NCBI GenBank assembly: GCA_964588495.1
Contig: CAZPPS010000019.1
Coordinates: 1-34,490, forward strand
Length of the DNA stretch: 34,490 bases
Source of the DNA: CAVPKN01 sp964588495
GTDB taxonomy: Bacteria; Chlamydiota; Chlamydiia; Chlamydiales; JAAKFR01
Direction: 5' to 3'
The notes under the pieces are model-generated. The model did no database searches, was not told the DNA's origin, and saw only the letters and a program-made list of their open reading frames with translations. Within the stretch, counting starts at the first letter, position 1. Each line of letters starts with the position of its first letter. Made by a program: the position numbers and the translations under genes. Below, piece by piece: positions 24,922 to 32,432 of the stretch.

Positions 24922-25515
24922 ATGAAAAATAGAAACTTAAAGGAAAATCTTGCCCTTTTGCTCGAGAAAGCTCAGAGCCAAACGGCAGTTTCTATCGGGG
25001 AAATTCTAAAGATTTTATCTGGCAAGGGGCGCCTTTTGGTCCTTATCTTGTTGAGCTTACCCTTTTGCCAGCCTTTACAGATCCCAGGGTTATCAATACC
25101 CTTTGGCTTAGTAATCGCATTGATGGGTTTTCGCATGGCATTTGGGAAACATGTTTGGTTACCCAAGAGCCTTTTGTCAAAGACAGTTCCTTCTGCAACG
25201 ATCAAAAAAATTGCAGAAAAGTACCTTAAGCTAATGAAAAAGATGTCGTGCTTGATTCGTCCACGGCTTGAGTGGCTCTATTCACATAAAATCATTCATG
25301 TCTGTAATGGGCTTTTAATTGTAATTCTGGGAATTATCCTAGCACTTCCATTACCAATCCCCTTTACTAATCTTCCTGCCGGATGGGCTATATTCTTAAT
25401 TAGTCTGGGCTTATTAGAAGATGATGGTGTTTTTATTCTAGCAGGCTATTTTGTGACTCTAATCACCCTCGCGTTTTTTACTTTTTTAGCGTTCTATGCC
25501 CAACGGATATTTTAG
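24922..25515 (+). CDS. ExoD-like membrane protein
   Basis: Membrane protein of 197 aa in the ExoD (exopolysaccharide synthesis) family. It shows the amphipathic N-terminal helix (LALLLEKAQSQTAVSIGEIL), GKGRLLVLILLSLPFCQPLQ, GLSIPFGLVIALMGFRMAFG, and a C-terminal pair of helices around ALPLPIPFTNLPAGWAI with LGLLEDDGVFILAGY. These match the family along their whole length. The role of ExoD is poorly defined; in rhizobia it affects exopolysaccharide and alkaline tolerance. The next gene starts three bases after the stop, so they are likely co-transcribed. No good ribosome binding site is seen before the ATG. Confidence 0.85.
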   Translation: MKNRNLKENLALLLEKAQSQTAVSIGEILKILSGKGRLLVLILLSLPFCQPLQIPGLSIPFGLVIALMGFRMAFGKHVWLPKSLLSKTVPSATIKKIAEKYLKLMKKMSCLIRPRLEWLYSHKIIHVCNGLLIVILGIILALPLPIPFTNLPAGWAIFLISLGLLEDDGVFILAGYFVTLITLAFFTFLAFYAQRIF

Positions 25516-25518
25516 CAA

Positions 25519-26352
25519 ATGAATGAACCCTGCGAACAAAAACAAACTCATCAATGCGTAAGCATAATTAAAGAAATTCTGGGACCAGATCTACTGGGAA
25601 TCTATTTGTTCGGATCCTCCATATTAGGCGGACTTCAAAAATATAGCGATCTTGACCTATTCGTTGTCTCTAATAGAGCGACCACTTTTGAAGAAAAAGC
25701 GAAACTCATCGCTAGTCTGCTCCAAATTTCGGGCATTTATATGAAAAGTGAGAAGCTGCCTATCGAATTGACAATCGTTGCGCAATCTGAATTGAATCCT
25801 TGGCGTTACCCGCCGAGATTTGATTTTCAATATGGGGAATGGTTACGTGAACAATTCGAGCAAGGAAATATAGAACCAAAGCAAGCTAAAGAAATGCCCG
25901 ATCTTGCAGTCATCGTGACCCAAATTTTATTAGCCAGCAAAACGTTGGTGGGTGCACCTCCCGAAGAACTCCTCTGCAAGGTTCCTTATCAAGATTTTAT
26001 GGCTGCTATCAGCGATGGATTACCCCATTTAATGTTGGATCTTGATAGTGATACTCGTAATGTTTTATTAACGTTAGCTCGTATCTGGAGCACAGTGACC
26101 ACGGATAGGATCCGCTCTAAGCCAGCTGCAGCCGATTGGGCGATTCATCATCTTCCTGAAAAATATCGCCCCGTTATGGCACGGGCGAAGGCCATTTGCA
26201 CTGGGGAAGAAAAAGAGCTTTGGGAAGATATCCGGGAATTTCTAAAACCCTGCGCTGATTTTATGTTTGCCGCAGCTCAGAATAAAATTGCTGAGATTGG
26301 ATCATCTAATGATGTTAACAGATCTATTAAGATCCTTAAGGATTCTACATGA
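25519..26352 (+). CDS. AadA-like aminoglycoside nucleotidyltransferase (ANT(3'')/ANT(9) family)
   Basis: Protein of 277 aa, similar in size and order to streptomycin/spectinomycin adenylyltransferases. The nucleotidyltransferase motif is FGSSILGGLQKYSDLDLFVV (G32, S33, D44, D46), with E83 in PIELTIV as the likely catalytic base. The C-terminal helical domain contains the family hallmark TRNVLLTLARIWSTV and AAADWAIHHLPEKYRPV. AadA-type enzymes transfer AMP to a hydroxyl of streptomycin or spectinomycin. No integron attC site or mobile gene is seen next to it, so this looks like a resident chromosomal member; activity on drugs is unproven. Its stop overlaps the start of the following truncated epimerase gene (ATGA). 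Confidence 0.88.
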   Translation: MNEPCEQKQTHQCVSIIKEILGPDLLGIYLFGSSILGGLQKYSDLDLFVVSNRATTFEEKAKLIASLLQISGIYMKSEKLPIELTIVAQSELNPWRYPPRFDFQYGEWLREQFEQGNIEPKQAKEMPDLAVIVTQILLASKTLVGAPPEELLCKVPYQDFMAAISDGLPHLMLDLDSDTRNVLLTLARIWSTVTTDRIRSKPAAADWAIHHLPEKYRPVMARAKAICTGEEKELWEDIREFLKPCADFMFAAAQNKIAEIGSSNDVNRSIKILKDST

Positions 26353-26636
26353 ATATTACTGTAATGAAAATTCTGATTCTCGGTGGGACACACTTTTTAG
26401 GCATCCATCTTACGGAAGAATTGGTGAACAAGGGTCATGAGGTGACCTTATTCAATCGAGGCACACGTGCTGTTGATTTCCCCGTGCAACAATTGCAGGG
26501 AGATCGGGATGGGAATTTGGAAGCCCTTCATGGACACACTTGGGATGCTGTTATCGATACCTCTGGACATCTCCCTCGTATTGTGGAGCAATCTGCCAAA
26601 TTACTCGCAGGCTCGACAAATCACTACACATTATAA
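26349..26636 (+). pseudogene. Truncated NAD-dependent epimerase/dehydratase
   Basis: Only the N-terminal third of an extended SDR remains. KILILGGTHFLGIHLTEELV is the Rossmann motif, followed by VTLFNRGTRAVDFP, LQGDRDGNLEALHGHTWDAV and a final AGSTNHYTL where the family normally continues with FISS. Normal members have about 330 aa, while this one ends after about 95, followed by AT-rich sequence and then the convergent histone-deacetylase gene. A 3' deletion or a local frameshift plus decay would explain it. The translation start is probably the ATG at 26364. It was once co-translated with the nucleotidyltransferase gene. Confidence 0.75.
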
Positions 26637-26692
26637 AGAAAATAACTTGGTCATTGAGTGGAGAAAAAATTCATCTTTTGAATAACACAAGA

Positions 26693-27997
26693 CTATGATC
26701 CTGTGAGCGCCCTGACATGAGAGACAGAAGCCTCTGCGATCGCTTTGAGATTATAGCCTCCCTCTAAAACGGAGACGATCCTTCCCTTTGCGTATTGATT
26801 CGCGATTTGGTTGATACACTGCGTTAAGGTGGCATAATCCTCATTTGTGAGGTCAAAACCACCCAATGGATCGTCTTTATGGCCATCAAAGCCACAGGAA
26901 ATCAAAATAAATTCGGGCTGAAAATGATGCATGGCATTCTTCAACTGGCGTTGAAAAGCTTCTATTACGATAGCCCCCGTCCCCTGTCTATCTTTGAATT
27001 GTGCCTTACCAGGGATAGGGATATTCACTGTAAAACCTTTGCCTGCGTCAACACCTGTTTCATTCATTGCCCCTGTGTGGGGATAATTGCCTGCCTCATG
27101 GGTACTAAAATAAAAGACAGAAGGATCGGCATAAAAAATGTTTTGTGTTCCGTCGCCATGATGGACATCCCAATCCACAATCAATACCCGATTAACGCCA
27201 TACTTCTGCTGTGCGTAGCGCGCTGCTATAGCAACGTTATTGAAAATGCAAAAGCCGGCACCACGGTTGCGACTTGCATGGTGTCCAGGGGGACGGACAA
27301 CGCAAAACACTTTGGCAATTTCGCTTGTAAAAACCTGATCCACCGCTGTAAGCACGCCCCCAACTGCCAGACGCGCTGCATGGAATGATTTTGGAGAAAT
27401 GTTGACATCCCCTGTTGACAATTCAGCCATTTGTTGGGGTTTGAGTTGCTCTATTTCAGATTGAACTTTGTGAATATATTCGACATCATGACAAAGGTTT
27501 AGTTCTGCCGCAGTCGCTATGCGTGGAGATAGGCTATTGTTCTTATCTTTTAAACCCGCCTGTTCTAAAGCGCGGTTAATGGATGTGACACGCTCCGGCC
27601 TTTCTGGATGATCTTTACCTGTGAGATGTTCTGTGTAGGCTGGGTCACTGACAAAATAGACTTTAGTTTGCCCGGCTTGGATGGATGAATGGTCGCTAAC
27701 TGACTGTGTCTCACTCATTTTTTTTTGCTCCCGCGGCTTGCATTTACAAATAATCAAGGCAATACCACCCAGCGCAATGAGTGTCAAGCTAGCACCTCCT
27801 GCGATCGATACGACAGACTTAAGGCTCCCGACAGATCCAAAAAGATTTGTCGCACCTAAAGAAACAAAGATCACCCCAACAACAGTTCCAAGAGCTAAAG
27901 CAGCAATGGCACACTTGGATGGAGACGTCAGAGAATAAGCCTGTTTTGAATAAGCGGCAAATGTATTAGAATCCAAAGGATTAGCTTTTGAAGTCAT
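26693..27997 (-). CDS. Histone-deacetylase family enzyme with N-terminal Inc-like paired hydrophobic segment
   Basis: Protein of 434 aa. Residues 112-434 form a complete class II-type deacetylase domain: RPPGHHA with H239/H240, GFCIFNNVAIAARYA, VDWDVHHGDGTQN with zinc ligands D277 and H279, CGFDGHKDDPLGG with D371 and EGGYNL with Y415. All catalytic positions are present. Residues 29-53 and 61-84 are two hydrophobic helices joined by a short turn, which is the bilobed pattern of chlamydial inclusion membrane proteins, with a polar N-terminus of 28 residues that could be a type III secretion signal. Ordinary bacterial relatives (AcuC, acetylpolyamine amidohydrolases) are soluble. The fusion suggests a membrane-anchored, perhaps secreted, deacetylase. 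The anchor may also simply place it in the bacterial membrane. Confidence 0.88.
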   Translation of the reverse strand: MTSKANPLDSNTFAAYSKQAYSLTSPSKCAIAALALGTVVGVIFVSLGATNLFGSVGSLKSVVSIAGGASLTLIALGGIALIICKCKPREQKKMSETQSVSDHSSIQAGQTKVYFVSDPAYTEHLTGKDHPERPERVTSINRALEQAGLKDKNNSLSPRIATAAELNLCHDVEYIHKVQSEIEQLKPQQMAELSTGDVNISPKSFHAARLAVGGVLTAVDQVFTSEIAKVFCVVRPPGHHASRNRGAGFCIFNNVAIAARYAQQKYGVNRVLIVDWDVHHGDGTQNIFYADPSVFYFSTHEAGNYPHTGAMNETGVDAGKGFTVNIPIPGKAQFKDRQGTGAIVIEAFQRQLKNAMHHFQPEFILISCGFDGHKDDPLGGFDLTNEDYATLTQCINQIANQYAKGRIVSVLEGGYNLKAIAEASVSHVRALTGS

Positions 27998-28005
27998 GAG
28001 TTTAC

Positions 28006-28030
28006 TTTTAAAAATTAATTATTTTAAAAA
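28006..28030. promoter_or_regulatory. Direct repeat TTTTAAAAA twice, upstream of the deacetylase gene
   Basis: TTTTAAAAA at 28006-28014 and 28022-28030 are separated by TTAATTA, giving a very AT-rich element about 10 bases upstream of the deacetylase start codon and in the gap to the divergent DHFR-like gene. It may be an UP-like or nucleoid-protein site in the leader. Confidence 0.3.
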
Positions 28031-28099
28031 ACCATAACACAAAAGTCTTGCTCGGATATACTTAATTTTTTTCCGCTGAAGCTGTGAGGGCAACTAAAA

Positions 28100-28624
28100 A
28101 TGGATCGACCAAAAATCTCTATCTACATTGCAACAAGCATCGATGGGTATATCGCTCGGAAAGATGGCGGTCTTGATTGGCTCGATCGGGTGGGTGGCTT
28201 TGATGAAGATTATGGGTTTCAGGAGCTACTTGGTAGCATTGACGCCTTGATTATTGGGCGCAAAACGTATGAAGTCGCGACTACAGTTCCTGATCCCTAT
28301 CCTGGAAAAAGAGTGGTTGTCCTGAGCAATAGCCTAAATGCGGTCCGAAATGACATGGAGCTTTATCGGGGAGATTTGGGCGAGCTACTCGCCAAGCTGC
28401 ATCAAGAAGGCATCCAACACATTTGGATCGATGGAGGAGTGACCATTTCGCAATTTCTTGCGCTCCAAATGGTCGATATGATGACTCTATCCATCATTCC
28501 GGTCATTCTAGGCTCGGGGATTCCACTCTTCAATGTCATCGATAAGGAGATTCCGTTGAAAGCGCTCTCTTCAGAGACTTATCCAAGCGGACTCATACAA
28601 CTGAAATATGAACTTGTAAGGTAA
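28100..28624 (+). CDS. Dihydrofolate reductase / RibD C-terminal family protein
   Basis: Protein of 174 aa of the RibD_C (bacterial bifunctional deaminase-reductase C-terminal) family. The start KISIYIATSIDGYIARKDGG and LDWLD are typical, followed by IDALIIGRKTYEVATT and an HIWIDGGVTISQFLALQMVD segment. The family shares the dihydrofolate reductase fold and uses NADPH, but stand-alone members like this one have no known substrate. It is divergent from the deacetylase gene and convergent with the ABC transporter gene, with 8 bases between stops. Confidence 0.88.
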   Translation: MDRPKISIYIATSIDGYIARKDGGLDWLDRVGGFDEDYGFQELLGSIDALIIGRKTYEVATTVPDPYPGKRVVVLSNSLNAVRNDMELYRGDLGELLAKLHQEGIQHIWIDGGVTISQFLALQMVDMMTLSIIPVILGSGIPLFNVIDKEIPLKALSSETYPSGLIQLKYELVR

Positions 28625-28632
28625 AAAAACCG

Positions 28633-30414
28633 TCACGGGAGCCTCTCAGGTAAAAAGCCGCCGACTTGCATATTCCACATTTTGGCATATAGCCCATCTT
28701 GGCTCATTAATGTAGCGTGGGTCCCCTCCTCCACAATCTTTCCTCTATCAAAAACCAAGATGCAATCCATACGAGAAAGGGTGGAGAGGCGGTGTGCAAT
28801 CACAAGGGTCGTTCTGTTTTGCATCAGCTTGTCTAAGCTCTCTTGGATATATTTTTCTGTGACCGAATCCAAAGAGGAGGTCGCTTCATCTAAAATAAGA
28901 ATTGGGGCGTTTACAAGGATGGCTCTTGCAATCGCAATTCTTTGCTTTTCCCCTCCTGAAAGTTTTGTTCCTCTCTCACCAACTTTAGCTTCATAACCCG
29001 AGGGAATCGTGCGAATAAATTCATCACAATGGGCCAACCTAGCTGCATCCAAGATCTCTGTTTCTGTAGCTTCTGGCTTTCCATAAGATATGTTTTCGCG
29101 CAGAGTTCTATGAAACAAAATAGGATCTTGAGGAATCAACGCAATTTGACGTCGCAAAGATTCTAAGGTGACATCTGCGATGTCTTGACCGTCGATGAGG
29201 ATCTTGCCGCTATTCAGAGGAAAAAATCGGAGAATCAGACTCACGAAAGTCGATTTTCCAGCTCCTGTAAAGCCCACAAGACCCACTTTTTCTCCTCGGC
29301 AAATATGGGCATGTTTGTTAGCGAAAAGTTTTTTCTCTCCGTAATGGAAGGAGACATTATCAAAGATAATTTCGCCCGCCTGGATTTGTAATTCTTGCGC
29401 ATCGGGCCTATCTCCCAAATCTTGAGGGTCAAGCATGATAGAATAGGCCTGTTTTGCGATGCCAAATGACTGAAAAAAGGCAGGGAGAGCCCCACCCACT
29501 GCCCACATAACAGCTGCTATATTCCACATTGTGGCAAACACTTGAGCCACTTCACCTGTAGAGATTTTGTTCTGAAGCCATAAATAGATGACAAATCCAT
29601 TGATTCCCAAAAAACAAATCGTGGCATAAAAAAACGAGGTGATACTGCGCATTTTTTCGACATATCTTCGGGCCGCAACATTGGTTTTTTCTTCGGCGTC
29701 CTGACAAGGAACTAATGCATTTTTCTCAAATCTAAACCGGTAGAATAGATTGACTGCAAAATTGTTGCTTAAACTATCGACAATTTTCCCAAGAAGTGTG
29801 CTACGCGCTTCTCCATGGCGATGTTCATATAAATCGCAGGTCTTACTAAAGACCAAGCAGATACACAAATGGATGATAATCCATAAAATTAAGACCACGG
29901 AGAGGATTGGGTGGACAAACCAGAGAAAAAGGGCACCCAAAACAGACATCGCAATCGAGGAAATAATAGGCCAAAATAGCTGCTGGAGAATCGATTCGGC
30001 AGCGGTGGTCATATCTGTAATTTTATTGGCTAAACTTCCAGCAAACCGCTCATTAAAATAATGAGGAGAGTGCTCTTGAACATGATCAAATAGCGTCATG
30101 CGGATATCGGCTTGCAACTTAGGAATGGCTTTTGCCATGAGAAAACCCATGGCTCGGGAATTGATTTCAATAAATGCAATTAAGCAGATGCTTAAGATTA
30201 TGGGTGTTTGAAGAGATCCCCAAGCCATTGCCCGGTTGGCTTCATTTTGGGTGAAAATATCGATCACCCAGCGCAAGATGAAGGGCCACAGAAGAGAATC
30301 TAAAGTGTTGATACAGTCCTGAATCAAAATGGAAGAGAATGTCCATCTTTGCTTTCTAATGAATTTCCAAAAGAAGCCAATTATTTCCTTATAGGAAACC
30401 ATTCTCTGATCCAT
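28633..30414 (-). CDS. ABC transporter, fused permease and ATPase (exporter type)
   Basis: Half-transporter of 593 aa in the type I exporter (MsbA/multidrug) class. Residues 1-330 carry six hydrophobic segments, and the nucleotide-binding domain has Walker A GFTGAGKST at 381-389, Q-loop near 429, signature LSGGEKQ at 485-491, Walker B ILILDE at 505-510 and the H-loop in VIAHRLSTLS. It would work as a homodimer, because no partner gene is adjacent. Substrates of such exporters range from lipid to peptides and drugs. The upstream neighbour (30464) is an Inc-like protein on the same strand, 49 bases away, but co-transcription is not certain. Confidence 0.9.
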   Translation of the reverse strand: MDQRMVSYKEIIGFFWKFIRKQRWTFSSILIQDCINTLDSLLWPFILRWVIDIFTQNEANRAMAWGSLQTPIILSICLIAFIEINSRAMGFLMAKAIPKLQADIRMTLFDHVQEHSPHYFNERFAGSLANKITDMTTAAESILQQLFWPIISSIAMSVLGALFLWFVHPILSVVLILWIIIHLCICLVFSKTCDLYEHRHGEARSTLLGKIVDSLSNNFAVNLFYRFRFEKNALVPCQDAEEKTNVAARRYVEKMRSITSFFYATICFLGINGFVIYLWLQNKISTGEVAQVFATMWNIAAVMWAVGGALPAFFQSFGIAKQAYSIMLDPQDLGDRPDAQELQIQAGEIIFDNVSFHYGEKKLFANKHAHICRGEKVGLVGFTGAGKSTFVSLILRFFPLNSGKILIDGQDIADVTLESLRRQIALIPQDPILFHRTLRENISYGKPEATETEILDAARLAHCDEFIRTIPSGYEAKVGERGTKLSGGEKQRIAIARAILVNAPILILDEATSSLDSVTEKYIQESLDKLMQNRTTLVIAHRLSTLSRMDCILVFDRGKIVEEGTHATLMSQDGLYAKMWNMQVGGFLPERLP

Positions 30415-30463
30415 GATTCTCCTCTGCTCGGCCTATTTGAGCAGCCGACTCATTCTACTAGGA

Positions 30464-31126
30464 TCAATATTGTCTTGAAAGCTCTTTTTGAATCACAGCC
30501 CACTGCTGATTAATTTTTTCAATTGCCTTTTCAGCTACCTTATAAGCTTCAGGCGCTTGATTTTGATCGATTTTAGCTTTGCACAAAGGCTGACTTTCAA
30601 AACCGTCAATAGTCTTTTTGTGTTCATGATATTGCTCAAGCAGAGTCCTTAGTAGAGCGCCCTGTTCCGGAAGGATAAACCCTTGACGCACTAGAGGTCC
30701 GATTCCCCCGTTTTTGTGATAGTATTTGCTATAGATATCTTCTATCTTCTTTTCAATTAAGAGGATGCGCAGTTCTTCTTTTTCAAATGCTTCAGAAAGA
30801 TTTTTCGAATAGCCATGACGGTCTTCAAAATTAATGCAAAAACCACCAAAGAGAAGTATAGTAGAAATTCCGCCCCCTAATAGCACTGGGAGAATAATCA
30901 ATGGTTTAAGTGATATATAATGAAAGGTTTTATGAAACTCACACCAATAACTTGTTTCTGGCAGAGTTGCAATATAATAAATAGCTATTGCGGTGCCAAT
31001 CAATAATACAATGGCTCCAACAATTAACGAAATGCGCACGGCTTGTTCGGTACGCGCTTCACTTTCACTCAAATCTTTCCAATGACTAGCTTCTTTGGAA
31101 ACTTCAAATAACTTAATGTTAGACAT
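30464..31126 (-). CDS. Two-helix membrane protein, Inc-like hydrophobic pair
   Basis: I do not recognise a family for this 220-aa protein. It has a polar N-terminus of about 30 residues, a hydrophobic helix at 31-53 (SLIVGAIVLLIGTAIAIYYI), an 18-residue loop with two aromatics (WCEFHKTFHY) and a second helix at 72-97, followed by a charged, helical, probably coiled-coil C-terminal half. This is the layout of a chlamydial Inc protein or of a simple inner-membrane protein. The lack of similarity to anything obvious, together with the paired helices, makes a candidate Inc or T3S substrate, but there is no direct evidence of secretion. Confidence 0.6.
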   Translation of the reverse strand: MSNIKLFEVSKEASHWKDLSESEARTEQAVRISLIVGAIVLLIGTAIAIYYIATLPETSYWCEFHKTFHYISLKPLIILPVLLGGGISTILLFGGFCINFEDRHGYSKNLSEAFEKEELRILLIEKKIEDIYSKYYHKNGGIGPLVRQGFILPEQGALLRTLLEQYHEHKKTIDGFESQPLCKAKIDQNQAPEAYKVAEKAIEKINQQWAVIQKELSRQY

Positions 31127-31229
31127 GATCTGACCCTTAATTAATTAAACTGCGACCATTTTACAAAGAATGCGTTTATAAATCATTGATTTTCAATGAA
31201 AGTGAGGCCTATAATAACAACTAATAATT

Positions 31230-31646
31230 TTAAAAAGCCATGGCAGGTTGTGTGAGCATTGCATGCACCACAGTTCCTAAGTCGGCAAAAGGACAATCCA
31301 GACAGACAAGATCGGGATGGTGGTAGAAGGCGCATGTTTGAGGACCCAGTTCAAAAAATTGGGGATCTTCGGCATGAAGAAAAACTTTTTTTTGGTTTCC
31401 AAGTGCAAATCCAAGCTCGACATGCGTTCCAACCCCTCCTGGCAGCAGAACAACAACAAAATCGGCTGCTAAAATGCCCTTCAATTCAAGTATCGCAACT
31501 TCTTGGAGACGCTCTTTACTCGTAGACTTTACATTTCCATGCACAGTCCAGTCGTATGAAATTTCATGACCTTCTTGCTTAAGAGAATCCCTTACCGTTT
31601 GATGGGCCTTCATTCTTGAAAGTGACGTTGCAATATAAAATTTCAT
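31230..31646 (-). CDS. Nucleoside 2-deoxyribosyltransferase-like protein
   Basis: Small protein of 138 aa with the N-deoxyribosyltransferase fold. It begins KFYIATSLSRMKAHQTVRDS, has ISYDWTVHG, then AADFVVVLLPGGVGTHVELG with the conserved glutamate (E in HVELGFAL) that is the catalytic nucleophile in the family. Known members swap bases between deoxynucleosides or cleave modified nucleotides, and in several bacterial defence systems the same fold acts as a nucleotide-consuming effector. It stands alone here, so no partner is available to support a defence role. The C-terminal HPDLVCLDCPFADLGTVVHA may be a small extension of the fold. Confidence 0.8.
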   Translation of the reverse strand: MKFYIATSLSRMKAHQTVRDSLKQEGHEISYDWTVHGNVKSTSKERLQEVAILELKGILAADFVVVLLPGGVGTHVELGFALGNQKKVFLHAEDPQFFELGPQTCAFYHHPDLVCLDCPFADLGTVVHAMLTQPAMAF

Positions 31647-31744
31647 GAGATTGTTTCCTAGCTCACCAGAATTTTACATTCTCCCAATCAAAAATGCATT
31701 AGAAAATTCTATATCAAAAGCTTCAAATACCGTAATATCTTAAC

Positions 31745-32344
31745 ATGACAAAACCTTCGCATTTAGAAATTTCCGAACAAATTCGCCTACAAGCTGATGC
31801 GGTTTTAGAACGTCTACAACTTACTTCTTCGATAAACAAAGTAGGAAAGCTCTATTTTACGGGAAGCTACGCACTCAATCTGATGACCTGGAACGATATT
31901 GATATGCAGGTCGTAGTTCAAAAAGAGCTTGCTCCCTCTGAGGCTCTTATGCAAATCATGGATCTTTTTGTGCATCAGAAAAATTTGATCAAAGCTCAGA
32001 TCATCAACTTTAACAACGATTATAAGCCCCATTGGCCAAAAGGGATGTGTCTCGCTGCAAAGATCGATTTCCCCGACCTTGGCGGCATTTGGAAATTTGA
32101 TATTTGGTCTCTCCAAGACGAAGATTTCAGAAAAAATCGACAGCTTCTTGACCAATTGCAAACAGCTCTCACTGAAAGCACACGAAAACTCATTTTGGAA
32201 ATGAAACATCTACTCATGCAAAAAGAGGGCAGAGTCCCTAAAATGGGAAGTTACTGGCTATATCAAGCCATTCTTATCCAAGGACTCTCAGAAAAACAAG
32301 CCATTTTGGACTTTCTGGACGCCAAGGGCGTAAGGATCAACTGA
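31745..32344 (+). CDS. Predicted nucleotidyltransferase-fold protein
   Basis: Protein of 199 aa with the polymerase-beta-like nucleotidyltransferase signature GSYALNLMTWNDIDMQVVVQ (G40, S41, D51, D53), and a likely third acidic residue in WKFDIWSL (D119). The C-terminal 80 residues are helical. The catalytic set appears complete, so it may transfer a nucleotide to an unknown acceptor. The ATG is almost leaderless with no Shine-Dalgarno sequence. It is not paired with a HEPN gene, so a MNT/HEPN toxin-antitoxin pair is not supported here. Confidence 0.7.
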   Translation: MTKPSHLEISEQIRLQADAVLERLQLTSSINKVGKLYFTGSYALNLMTWNDIDMQVVVQKELAPSEALMQIMDLFVHQKNLIKAQIINFNNDYKPHWPKGMCLAAKIDFPDLGGIWKFDIWSLQDEDFRKNRQLLDQLQTALTESTRKLILEMKHLLMQKEGRVPKMGSYWLYQAILIQGLSEKQAILDFLDAKGVRIN

Positions 32345-32432
32345 TAGTTCATAAATTTTGTCGGAACGATAGAAATTTTTTCTCCACAGGATTATGCTAA
32401 CTGTTTAAACAAAAATAATTGTTAAAAAAACT

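Noticed and set aside
25519..26352. Integron gene cassette carrying aadA
   Set aside because: No attC-like site or integrase gene is seen on either side, and the gene is tightly spaced with an ExoD gene and an overlapping epimerase remnant.
31745..32344. MNT/HEPN toxin-antitoxin pair
   Set aside because: The nucleotidyltransferase-fold gene has no HEPN partner; the next gene is rhuM, 88 bases away, with its own AT-rich leader.
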